DNA of 64,000 nt from Anabaena sp. PCC 7108 (GTDB lineage Bacteria; Cyanobacteriota; Cyanobacteriia; Cyanobacteriales; Nostocaceae): contig NZ_KB235896.1 in assembly GCF_000332135.1 (NCBI RefSeq), forward strand, positions 4,642,356 through 4,706,355, written 5' to 3'. Within the stretch, counting starts at the first letter, position 1, and the number at the start of each line of letters is the position of its first letter. The translations under genes were made by a program, and so were the position numbers. The notes beneath the pieces were generated by a model. That model made no database searches. It saw nothing but the letters and a program-made list of their open reading frames with translations, and was not told where the DNA came from. Shown in pieces: positions 8,913-17,993 of this stretch.

Positions 8913-9498
8913 AAATTAATTTTTATACAAAAAATTTAGTATTGTCATGATTTAAGTTGATTAAAGGATAGATATTTTCAACTTTAATAATTATTTACAA
9001 GTAAAAGGATATAGACATAGCCAGCTATAGGCATTGCTCATCAATCTCAATCAGATTGTCTTGAGAACCTTATCCAGAATTATCAAAATATCGTCCAGCC
9101 AAAGTGAGATTGCTATGACCATCATGGGACTGACAAGACTTCTGTTGTGATTTACAAAGTGCATATTTGCTGGCTAATCAAGTAGGTAAACCATTCTTAA
9201 AACCCCACAATAGATTTTTTTATTTTGTAACTATTTTTATAAAAATAGGTTTAAAAGAATTATTTAAAAGTAAAAAATGATGTTTATAGCTTAAATATCT
9301 AAAAAATAATCTCAATAAATCTAAATAAATCTTTAATACTCTGATTTAAGCCAAATTAAAGATTATCAAACCCTTTCCTTTCTAGTTAATTTGCAGAATA
9401 ATGACATTCACAGACCTCACACATTGCCGAACCAAGCTAGGTGAAGCGCCAATGTTTGAGCCACGAGTTTGAAAAGAAACTATCAGAGGCAAACAAAA
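8913..9498. other. leader/promoter region of the chlL group
   Basis: There is no gene in these 586 bp. The sequence is strongly AT-rich from 9200 to 9400 (tracts such as TAAAAATGATG and AAATAAATC), as expected for a promoter region. I could not assign a confident -10/-35 pair. The likely chlL ribosome-binding site AGAGG is at 9485-9489. Confidence 0.4.
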
Positions 9499-10365
9499 GT
9501 GAAACTAGCAGTTTACGGAAAAGGTGGAATCGGCAAATCTACAACTAGCTGCAACATCTCAGTGGCTTTAGCTAAACGCGGTAAAAAAGTGCTGCAAATT
9601 GGCTGTGATCCAAAACATGACAGCACCTTCACATTAACCGGGTTTTTGATTCCCACCATTATCGACACCCTGCAAGAAAAGGACTATCACTACGAAGATG
9701 TCTGGCCTGAAGATGTAATTTACAAAGGCTATGGTGGGGTTGATTGCGTAGAGGCAGGTGGACCACCTGCTGGAGCAGGTTGTGGAGGATATGTAGTTGG
9801 CGAAACTGTCAAACTACTCAAAGAATTAAATGCTTTTGATGAGTATGATGTAATTTTATTTGACGTTCTCGGTGACGTTGTCTGTGGCGGTTTTGCAGCA
9901 CCTCTGAACTATGCAGACTACTGCCTGATTGTGACTGATAATGGCTTTGATGCTTTATTTGCTGCCAACCGAATTGCCGCTTCAGTCCGCGAGAAAGCAC
10001 GGACTCACCCACTACGTTTAGCTGGATTAATTGGTAATCGAACTGTCAAGCGCGACTTGATTGAAAAATATATCGAAGCAGTACCAATGCCAGTTTTGGA
10101 AGTATTACCTCTAATTGAAGATATCCGTGTTTCCCGCGTTAAAGGTAAAACCTTGTTTGAAATGGCAGAGTCAGATCCTTCACTGAACTACGTTTGCGAC
10201 TATTACCTGAGCATAGCCGACCAAATCTTGGCACGACCTGAAGGCGTGGTTCCTAATGATGCTCCAGACAGAGAACTTTTCTCTTTGTTGTCAGATTTTT
10301 ATTTAAATCCGAGTAAACCACAAGCCACTAATGCAGAAGAGGAATTAGACTTGATGATTGTATAA
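9499..10365 (+). CDS. chlL: light-independent protochlorophyllide reductase, ATP-binding subunit ChlL
   Basis: ChlL is the Fe-protein-like ATPase of the dark-operative protochlorophyllide reductase. It donates electrons to the ChlN-ChlB complex. The N-terminal P-loop GKGGIGKST, the 4Fe-4S ligand region [16 protein letters not shown] and [14 protein letters not shown] are clear. I choose the GTG at 9499: it gives 288 residues, the usual family length beginning (M)KLAVYGKGG, and AGAGG lies 9 nt upstream. The ATG at 9469 would add ten residues absent from the family. chlN follows downstream with one gene between. Confidence 0.96.
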   Translation: MKLAVYGKGGIGKSTTSCNISVALAKRGKKVLQIGCDPKHDSTFTLTGFLIPTIIDTLQEKDYHYEDVWPEDVIYKGYGGVDCVEAGGPPAGAGCGGYVVGETVKLLKELNAFDEYDVILFDVLGDVVCGGFAAPLNYADYCLIVTDNGFDALFAANRIAASVREKARTHPLRLAGLIGNRTVKRDLIEKYIEAVPMPVLEVLPLIEDIRVSRVKGKTLFEMAESDPSLNYVCDYYLSIADQILARPEGVVPNDAPDRELFSLLSDFYLNPSKPQATNAEEELDLMIV

Positions 10366-10395
10366 AACATTTTACCTCTCAGGATGGAGGAGTAT

Positions 10396-11154
10396 ATGGC
10401 TTTCTTTGATAATTTTACGGATACGCTCAAACAAAAGTGGTTACAATTCTTTCAAGTTAATCGAGACTGGATTACCCTGCAAATGACAGTGGAATCGGTT
10501 TACACCCCCGATGGAGGAAAGCGACCATCTTCTTATCTGATCCTGGGAGTAGTAAATGCTCTCGAACCCAAACTAGCCCAGTTAATGCTTCCTTTTGCTA
10601 GGCTAAATCCAGACGCTGACACTCTGATTGAAGTGCTGGATTTGAATTTTGACCCAGATATCCTGCTTGGTAATCGCTTCAGCCCCGCAATAGAACCACC
10701 GAGTTACTCAAATGGGTCAGCGGTAGTTGCTGAAGAGACAGATGAAGATGAACCATTGGTAAATAATGATCTCAATGGTTTTGAAGAGGTGGATGTTACT
10801 CACGGGTTCACTATCATAGATGATACTGAAACAGCTTGGGTAGAAGGTGAGTCACTAGAAAATGAAGATGGCTTAGAGGAAATTCCTTTATCTATCAATA
10901 AGTTCTCGGCTGAGTCCGAAGAAACATCCAGTTTAGAAGTAGGGGATGAGTTCGGTGATATTTCCTTCGATCCCATGATTTCCATCGAAGACAACGATGA
11001 TCTAAATTCACCTGATGAGAGTGCTTTTAGAGACGTGTTATCCGATGTTTGGGGTGATGAAACGTCCCTAGGAAATAACGATCTGCTGGGAGAAGAACTA
11101 CCATCTGAGGTTTTTGATGACTCAGAAATGGCTCGTCTCTTCCCAAATTCTTAA
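10396..11154 (+). CDS. DUF5331-like acidic protein between chlL and chlN
   Basis: A 252-residue protein with two parts. The N-terminal 80 or so residues are ordered (AFFDNFTDTLKQKWLQFFQ, then RDWITLQMTVESVYTPDGGK and SSYLILGVVNALEPKLAQLM). A long, very acidic, probably disordered region follows (many Glu and Asp, for example EETDEDEP). I match the N-terminus to DUF5331 from memory. The ATG at 10396 is preferred over 10384 because GGAGG sits 5 nt upstream of it. It lies 30 bp after chlL and about 100 bp before chlN on the same strand. That suggests a link to the dark chlorophyll enzyme, but the role is unknown. Confidence 0.75.
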   Translation: MAFFDNFTDTLKQKWLQFFQVNRDWITLQMTVESVYTPDGGKRPSSYLILGVVNALEPKLAQLMLPFARLNPDADTLIEVLDLNFDPDILLGNRFSPAIEPPSYSNGSAVVAEETDEDEPLVNNDLNGFEEVDVTHGFTIIDDTETAWVEGESLENEDGLEEIPLSINKFSAESEETSSLEVGDEFGDISFDPMISIEDNDDLNSPDESAFRDVLSDVWGDETSLGNNDLLGEELPSEVFDDSEMARLFPNS

Positions 11155-11202
11155 ATCAGTAAACAGGTAACAGGCAACAGTTATCAGCACACAGGTCAGT
11201 AA

Positions 11203-12660
<1,458 letters not shown>

Positions 12661-12677
12661 ATTTTCTTGGTAATTTT

Positions 12678-12710
12678 AAGGGCGGACTTTCGGGTTCGTC
12701 CTTTTTTTTT
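12678..12710 (+). terminator. Rho-independent terminator after chlN
   Basis: A nine-pair stem (AAGGGCGGA with TTCGTCCTT, two G-U pairs) and a loop CTTTCGGG are followed by a run of nine or ten T. It begins 18 bp after the chlN stop and marks the end of the chlL-chlN unit. Confidence 0.85.
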
Positions 12711-12784
12711 GCACGCAGAGGCTCAGAGAGAGGAGGAATGTTATAATTGGTAAATTATGCTTTTGATTGAGTGGACATAGCTAT

Positions 12785-13258
12785 ATGAACCATCAACTAT
12801 ATGAACAAGATTTTAATCTTTGGCGAGAAACTATCATTACACAAATCAAAGAAAAGCATTTTAATGATGTTGATTGGGAACATTTATTATTAGAATTAGA
12901 AGATATGGGGAAATCGGAAAAACGGTCTTTCTTGAGTAACTTAACAATTTTAATTGCTCACTTACTCAAGTTAACTGTTCAAGCTGATGCACCCGAAATG
13001 ATGAAAGGAAGTTGGTACAGTTCTATTACTGAACATCGCTTTAGAATTAAAAAAGATTTACAAGAAAATCCTTCTTTTAAGAATTACCTTCATGAGGTAA
13101 TTTTTATAGCTTATGCTGATGCTAGAAAACTGGCAATTAAAGAAAGTAAAAATGCTAAGTTGGGAGTGAGAAAACCAGATGAAGCAGAATATCCTCTTGA
13201 TTTTCCTTTTACTTTAGAGCAGTTATTAGATGATGATTTTTATGGAGATATGTTATAA
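12785..13258 (+). CDS. DUF29 family protein
   Basis: A 157-residue DUF29 protein, all helical, of unknown biochemical role and very common in cyanobacteria. Family blocks: LYEQDFNLWRETIITQIKEK, WEHLLLELEDMGKSEKRS, LLKLTVQ and FPFTLEQLLDDDF. I start at the ATG at 12785 rather than the TTG at 12767. It is AT-rich compared with chlN. It lies 44 bp upstream of the methyltransferase-nuclease gene on the same strand. A second DUF29-like gene lies at 31798. Confidence 0.82.
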   Translation: MNHQLYEQDFNLWRETIITQIKEKHFNDVDWEHLLLELEDMGKSEKRSFLSNLTILIAHLLKLTVQADAPEMMKGSWYSSITEHRFRIKKDLQENPSFKNYLHEVIFIAYADARKLAIKESKNAKLGVRKPDEAEYPLDFPFTLEQLLDDDFYGDML

Positions 13259-13302
13259 TCTTAATGGTTACAATTTTTGATAAATAAGCCAGTTCAATAT
13301 TC

Positions 13303-14973
13303 ATGAAACGTCTTTACTACGGTGATAACTTACAAGTTCTTAGAAAGAATATTCCTGATGAATATATTGATTTAATTTATCTTGATCCGCCTTTTAACTC
13401 TAAAGCTAATTATAATATTCTCTTTAAAAATACTACTGGTGAAAATTCAGAGGCTCAAATTACAGCTTTTGAAGATACTTGGACTTGGGGAATTGAATCA
13501 GAAAGATTTTTAGATGAGATTAAAGATAAAAAAGGTGAATTATATCAATTATTAGATTTATTAGTGAGGACTTTAGGTAAGAATTCATTATCAGCTTATT
13601 TGGTAATGATGACAATTAGATTAATAGAATTATATCGAGTTCTCAAATATACAGGTAGTTTATATTTACATTGTGATTCTACCGCTAGTCATTATTTAAA
13701 GATGATTTTAGATTTGATATTTGATGTGAGAAATTATCGTAACCAAATTACTTGGAAACGAACTAGCAGTCATAGTGATGCTAAAAAGTATGCCAGAGTT
13801 ACAGATATCATTTTCTACTATGTAAAATCTAATCAATTTACATGGAATCCTCTAAAATTACCTTATACAGATGAATATATCAAGCAATATTACTGTAATA
13901 TTGATAGCGACGGTAGAAGATTTCAATTTGGTGATTTAACAAATACAAAAACTAGTAGAGGTTATTTTTATAAACTTTTAGATTGCGATCCTCCTGGTAA
14001 CGGTTGGAGAATGCCTGAATCTCGCGCTCAAGAGTGGTTGAATGAAGAACGTATAGCTATACCACCAACAGGTAAAACACCACGCTATAAACGTTATTTA
14101 GATGAAGTTGAAGGTAAAGTAATTCCTGATATTTGGGATGACATACCACCAATAAACTCTCAAGCTAAAGAAGCTTTAGGATATCCTACACAAAAACCAC
14201 AATCATTACTTGAGCGTATTATTAAAATTAGTAGTAACAAAGATGATATTATTCTTGATCCCTTTTGTGGATGTGGGACAGCAATACACGCTGCGGAAAA
14301 TTTAGAGAGAAATTGGATTGGTATTGATATTACTCATTTAGCAATTGCTTTAATCGAAAAACGATTAAGAGATGCTTTTCCTAACAAATTTATTGAAGAT
14401 GAAAATAAAAATCAAAAATTAGTTCCGGGGATTAAATTTGAGGTAGAAGGTACACCTAAAGATTTAGAAGCAGCCGAAGATTTATTTGCAAGAGATCCCT
14501 ATCAATTTCAATGGTGGGCTTGTTCTCTTGTTAATGCACAGCCTTACAAAGATAAAAAGAAAGGTGCAGATGGTGGTATTGATGGATTAATATTTTTTGA
14601 AGATGTCATAGATATTAAAAAATCAAATAAAACAGCCGTTAAAAAAATTATTGTGAGTGTTAAAGGAGGTAAAAATATCAACGCATCTATGATTAGAGAT
14701 TTGCGCGGAACAATGGAGACAAATAAATCTGATATTGGTTTATTTGTTACTCTCACTCCTGCCACTCAACCAATGCTTAAAGAAGCAGCATCTTCCGGTT
14801 TTTATAAAGCCGGAAATGGGAGAAATTACGCGAAAGTACAAATTTTAACTATTGAAGAATTATTAACAGGACAGAAGCGACCAGAATTTTTTGATATGAA
14901 ACAGGGAGAATTGACATTTAAGAAAGCGCAAAGGGAAAATCAGGATATAGGCGAACAGGGGGAATTGTTTTAG
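13303..14973 (+). CDS. DNA N4/N6 methyltransferase fused to Mrr-like nuclease
   Basis: A 556-residue two-part protein. Residues 1-360 are a beta-class DNA methyltransferase: the catalytic motif IV DPPF is at 28-31 and the AdoMet motif DPFCGCGT near 319-326. Residues of about 385-535 look like an Mrr-type PD-(D/E)XK nuclease: GADGGIDG near 421-428 and IIVSVKGG near 449-456 supply the D and xxK. One chain could therefore both methylate and cut. The target recognition region (about 130-300) is not recognisable to me. The gene is AT-rich relative to chlN, which suggests transfer. The DUF29 gene 44 bp upstream may be co-transcribed. Confidence 0.85.
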   Translation: MKRLYYGDNLQVLRKNIPDEYIDLIYLDPPFNSKANYNILFKNTTGENSEAQITAFEDTWTWGIESERFLDEIKDKKGELYQLLDLLVRTLGKNSLSAYLVMMTIRLIELYRVLKYTGSLYLHCDSTASHYLKMILDLIFDVRNYRNQITWKRTSSHSDAKKYARVTDIIFYYVKSNQFTWNPLKLPYTDEYIKQYYCNIDSDGRRFQFGDLTNTKTSRGYFYKLLDCDPPGNGWRMPESRAQEWLNEERIAIPPTGKTPRYKRYLDEVEGKVIPDIWDDIPPINSQAKEALGYPTQKPQSLLERIIKISSNKDDIILDPFCGCGTAIHAAENLERNWIGIDITHLAIALIEKRLRDAFPNKFIEDENKNQKLVPGIKFEVEGTPKDLEAAEDLFARDPYQFQWWACSLVNAQPYKDKKKGADGGIDGLIFFEDVIDIKKSNKTAVKKIIVSVKGGKNINASMIRDLRGTMETNKSDIGLFVTLTPATQPMLKEAASSGFYKAGNGRNYAKVQILTIEELLTGQKRPEFFDMKQGELTFKKAQRENQDIGEQGELF

Positions 14974-15185
14974 TATACTAATACCTACAAATAACTTAAA
15001 CTACAATCTAATTTTCTCTACTTACAACATAGTGAAATGTTTTTAACGTTTGTGTGGCGTGTTGGATAAATACCGCAAAGGACAAAAAAAGTAATAGCGA
15101 AGCTGACTGAATGTATTTTGATTAAAAGCATCATAGAGTTATAATAAAATCACCACATCTGACTTTATCAGAGTAATTAAAAATT

Positions 15186-15437
15186 ATGCTCAGTGGAATT
15201 AAACAAAAGGCTATTGTCGGTAAAGATGGCAAAATTGAACTATCTACCACTGAACTACCAGCAGGAACAGTTGTAGAAGTTATTATCCTAGTTGAATCAC
15301 CTAGTGAAGAAGATGAAACTACCTATCTTCTCAAATCAGAAGTTAACAAAAAACATCTACTCAAAGCTATAGAAAATGTAGACAAAGGTAACTTAATTTA
15401 TGTTGATTTAGATGAATATGAAAAAAGTAGCATTTGA
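15186..15437 (+). CDS. antitoxin-like protein, YefM-type C-terminus
   Basis: An 83-residue protein resembling an antitoxin. The N-terminal half is AbrB-like or DUF104-like (GKDGKIELSTTELPAGTVVE). The C-terminal half has a YefM-like toxin-binding tail (TYLLKSEVNKKHLLKAIENV). It overlaps by 20 bp with the start of a truncated Txe/YoeB-type toxin, the order usual for such modules. Its partner is broken, so this antitoxin probably has no cognate target at this locus. Confidence 0.7.
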   Translation: MLSGIKQKAIVGKDGKIELSTTELPAGTVVEVIILVESPSEEDETTYLLKSEVNKKHLLKAIENVDKGNLIYVDLDEYEKSSI

Positions 15438-15531
15438 ACCAGAAGCTTTTGAACAATTAGGTGAGTGGGGAAAGGAAGATAAAAAAGTATTTAAAAAAAT
15501 CCTAGAACTAATTAATCTGGGTAAACTGTAG
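15418..15531 (+). pseudogene. truncated Txe/YoeB-type toxin
   Basis: Only 37 codons remain, starting at the ATG at 15418 inside the end of the antitoxin gene. The sequence (VAFEPEAFEQLGEWGKEDKK, then VFKKILELI) matches the N-terminal third of Txe/YoeB RNases, which are normally about 85 residues. The C-terminal half with the catalytic Glu, Arg, His and Tyr is absent. The frame runs directly into the 3' end of a convergent PIN-toxin gene, which is itself truncated. A deletion has therefore joined the two genes near 15512-15531. Confidence 0.7.
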
Positions 15532-15787
15532 GTACATCAGATAATAAGGGAAAAATCCGCTCAATTAATCTTAACTGTCTATCTGCATCTTTGGGTGTTA
15601 AACCAAATCCGTTTTTTGTAGCTGGCCTTGTAGCCACATTCCAAAACTCAGCACAATTCTGGGGAGTAGTTAACATTATATTCCCATCATTCTTCAGCTT
15701 TCTAACTGCATTTCTAATCACCGTATTTAATGGATCATTACGCTGCACAAGGCGCAATAAAATATTCGTATCTACTAAATATTTCAC
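15512..15787 (-). pseudogene. C-terminally truncated PIN-domain toxin
   Basis: A 91-residue reverse-strand ORF beginning MKYLVDTNILLRLVQRNDPL, a clear PIN-domain start with the first catalytic Asp, and CAEFWNVATRP with the Glu. Family members are about 130-140 residues. The C-terminal part that carries the remaining acidic ligands is missing; the frame ends at TVYPD and a TAA that lies in the neighbouring toxin remnant. It is therefore probably inactive as an RNase. It lies 2 bp downstream of its antitoxin gene. Confidence 0.75.
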
Positions 15788-15789
15788 TG

Positions 15790-16077
15790 TTAAGGATGAT
15801 CCTCATAAATACTTTCACGACTAACAGCATAATCTGAGAAAACAGGTGCATTTTTCCCAACACAAGCTGCAAAATCATCAGCTAATTCATCTAAAGTAGT
15901 TTCAAATTCTTCCTGATTTATCAGCAACTTCTCGAAACTTCCTTTACTTTTGCGCTGTGCTTCTTGAATAATTAACTGTTGTAAATATTCACTTGCTGAA
16001 TTATAACCACCCTCAACAATTTGTTGATCAATAAAATTTTTCAGTGATTCAGGGACAGAAATATTAATATTGGTCAT
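15790..16077 (-). CDS. antitoxin with ParD-like N-terminus
   Basis: A 95-residue antitoxin upstream of the PIN gene (2 bp gap). Residues 1 to about 53 are ParD/CopG-like (INISVPESLKNFIDQQIVEG, YNSASEYLQQLI, EAQRKSKGSFEKLLI). After that the usual ParD tail is replaced by LDELADDFAACVGKNAPVFS and DYAVSRESIYEDHP. That tail resembles the end of small VapB-type antitoxins that pair with cyanobacterial PIN toxins. It may be a natural hybrid of two antitoxin types, or a PIN antitoxin that borrowed a ParD DNA-binding domain. Confidence 0.7.
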   Translation of the reverse strand: MTNINISVPESLKNFIDQQIVEGGYNSASEYLQQLIIQEAQRKSKGSFEKLLINQEEFETTLDELADDFAACVGKNAPVFSDYAVSRESIYEDHP

Positions 16078-16248
16078 GGTGTTTAACTTAGGTTTAACTA
16101 GGTTACTTGTACATTAACATTTTACAGTTACAATAATAGGTAAAAGTTTCATTTTGTCATTGTGCGATTTGTAATGATAAAAAGAGCGCTGTTATTAACG
16201 GGACTTAGATAAAAAAAAGACTAAAAAAGGTGATGAGAAAAAAGTCAC

Positions 16249-17856
16249 TTAGTGAACAGACGGTGCTTTAACTCCAACTCTTCCCTTACCCAGAAAAATC
16301 AATAAAGGTAGTGAACCAAGAAAAACAATCCCCACAAAGCGGAAAACGTCTGCATAAGATAGAATCGCAGCTTGGGTATTAACCAATTGAGAAAGTGAAG
16401 ATATTGCTTGTTGGTGGGCAGTTGTAGCATCAGAACCCCCATTCTGGAACAGTCCTGTCAAGTCATTCAGTCTTTGACTCGTTTGTAGGTCATAAGGTGT
16501 CAGTTTTGCTAACAAAATTGCACGGTGAAAAGACTGCCGTTGACTCAATAGTGTAGTCAAAATCGCAATCCCGATACTTCCGCCCAATTGACGACTCAGG
16601 TTATAAAAGCCAGATCCTGCCGATACCTCTTCTTTGGGAAGAGAACCCAGAGAGGCTAAACTCAGGGGTAAGAACATCAAAACTGTCGTAGCCCCACGCC
16701 AAATCAGAGGCCAAAATAAATCCTGTGTCCCAGTTTGGGGAGTGATCTTCGCCAGATCAAACATCACAGTAGCAGTTCCCACCGCGCCTAAACCAATTAA
16801 GATCCGAGCATCTACCTTACTGGAGATTTTACCCAGTAGAATCATCATGATGGCTGACGCTAAAGCACCCGGAGCAAGTAACCATCCCGTTTGTGTTGCT
16901 GAAAAGTGTAGCACTCCTTGAGCAAACAAGGGTACAGCGAATAAAGCTCCGTATAGTCCCATTCCCAGAATTCCAGAGTACAGGCTGCCGGCTGCTAAAG
17001 ATTTATGGCGGAGTACCCGCAGGTCAACCGCTGGCGCTTTCGTACTCAATTCTCGCCAAATAAACAGAATTAGCCCAAAGAAACCCGATATTGCCAGAGT
17101 CGTGATCAAACCTGATTCAAACCAGCCTTCCTTTTCCCCTTCCTCTAAAAATGCCTGTAAACTACCTACCGCAATACACAACAGCGCAATCCCTGCCCAG
17201 TCAACTTTCTGCTGGCTTTGGGAGAGTTTCTTGGAGTCCGGTCTGAGGAACACAAGTGCCATAATCACAGCTACAATCCCAATGGGCAAATTAATAAAGA
17301 AAATCCACCGCCACCCTAATGTATCAGTTAAATAGCCGCCCAGGGTTGGACCGATGGCAGGCCCGGCAATCACCCCAACTCCAAACACCGATTGCGCTAC
17401 ACCCTGTTCCGATGGCGGAAAGGTTTCAAACAGAATCGCTTGGGCTTTTGCCAACAGTCCACCGCCACACAAGCCCTGAAGAATGCGGGCAGCCACCAGC
17501 ATCGGCAAGTTGATGGATAGACCACACAATACCGAGGCCACCGTGAAACCAATCATGGAAAAAACAAAGTAGGTTTTCTTGCCGAAGAAGTCACCCAACC
17601 AAGCGGAGAGAGGAATCAATACCACGTTAGCGATCGCATAACCAGTCACGACCCAACCAATTTCTGTGATAGTTGCGCCTAGTGTTGTCTGTATATCTAC
17701 CAAGGCAACGTTAACAATGCTAGTATCAATTACCTCTAAAATCGCCCCTAAAGATGCCGTCAGAGCGATCGCCCATTTGAGTGATCCCTGCACATACCCG
17801 GCGGCATCGTAGGGAGATTGTTTTAATCGTGATGAGGAATTACGGTTTGTAGACAT
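16249..17856 (-). CDS. EmrB/QacA-type DHA2 multidrug efflux transporter
   Basis: A 535-residue major facilitator of the 14-helix DHA2 family. Landmarks are LEVIDTSIVNVALVDIQTTL in helix 1, WLGDFFGKK in loop 2-3, and GGGLLAKAQAILFETFPP and GVIAGPAIGPTLGGYLTD (motif C) near 150-200. It exports drugs or other hydrophobic compounds by proton antiport, usually with an HlyD/EmrA partner. That partner is encoded just upstream. I use the ATG at 17856; the longer frame to 17961 has an N-terminus untypical of the family. A repeat-like palindrome lies in the 137-bp gap to the HlyD gene. Confidence 0.92.
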   Translation of the reverse strand: MSTNRNSSSRLKQSPYDAAGYVQGSLKWAIALTASLGAILEVIDTSIVNVALVDIQTTLGATITEIGWVVTGYAIANVVLIPLSAWLGDFFGKKTYFVFSMIGFTVASVLCGLSINLPMLVAARILQGLCGGGLLAKAQAILFETFPPSEQGVAQSVFGVGVIAGPAIGPTLGGYLTDTLGWRWIFFINLPIGIVAVIMALVFLRPDSKKLSQSQQKVDWAGIALLCIAVGSLQAFLEEGEKEGWFESGLITTLAISGFFGLILFIWRELSTKAPAVDLRVLRHKSLAAGSLYSGILGMGLYGALFAVPLFAQGVLHFSATQTGWLLAPGALASAIMMILLGKISSKVDARILIGLGAVGTATVMFDLAKITPQTGTQDLFWPLIWRGATTVLMFLPLSLASLGSLPKEEVSAGSGFYNLSRQLGGSIGIAILTTLLSQRQSFHRAILLAKLTPYDLQTSQRLNDLTGLFQNGGSDATTAHQQAISSLSQLVNTQAAILSYADVFRFVGIVFLGSLPLLIFLGKGRVGVKAPSVH

Positions 17857-17931
17857 TGTGGATTTACGTAGAGATAAATAAGCTGTTAAGCACCTAAATT
17901 TGATCATCCTAAAATTGTTAAATCTTGTGGG

Positions 17932-17949
17932 GTGGGCATCTTGCCCGCC
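17932..17949. repeat. GGGCATCTTGCCCGCC-type palindrome
   Basis: GTGGGCATCTTGCCCGCC lies between the HlyD and EmrB genes. A related sequence (GGGCATCTTGTCCGCC) occurs near 57685. It belongs to the small palindromic repeats common in Nostoc-type genomes. Confidence 0.55.
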
Positions 17950-17993
17950 AGACTTATACAAATTAAATGCACAACAGCTTAACCGGATTAGTA

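Noticed and set aside
9469-9498. Upstream ATG start for chlL
   Set aside because: It would add ten residues unlike the family; the GTG at 9499 has AGAGG in place and gives the normal 288 residues.
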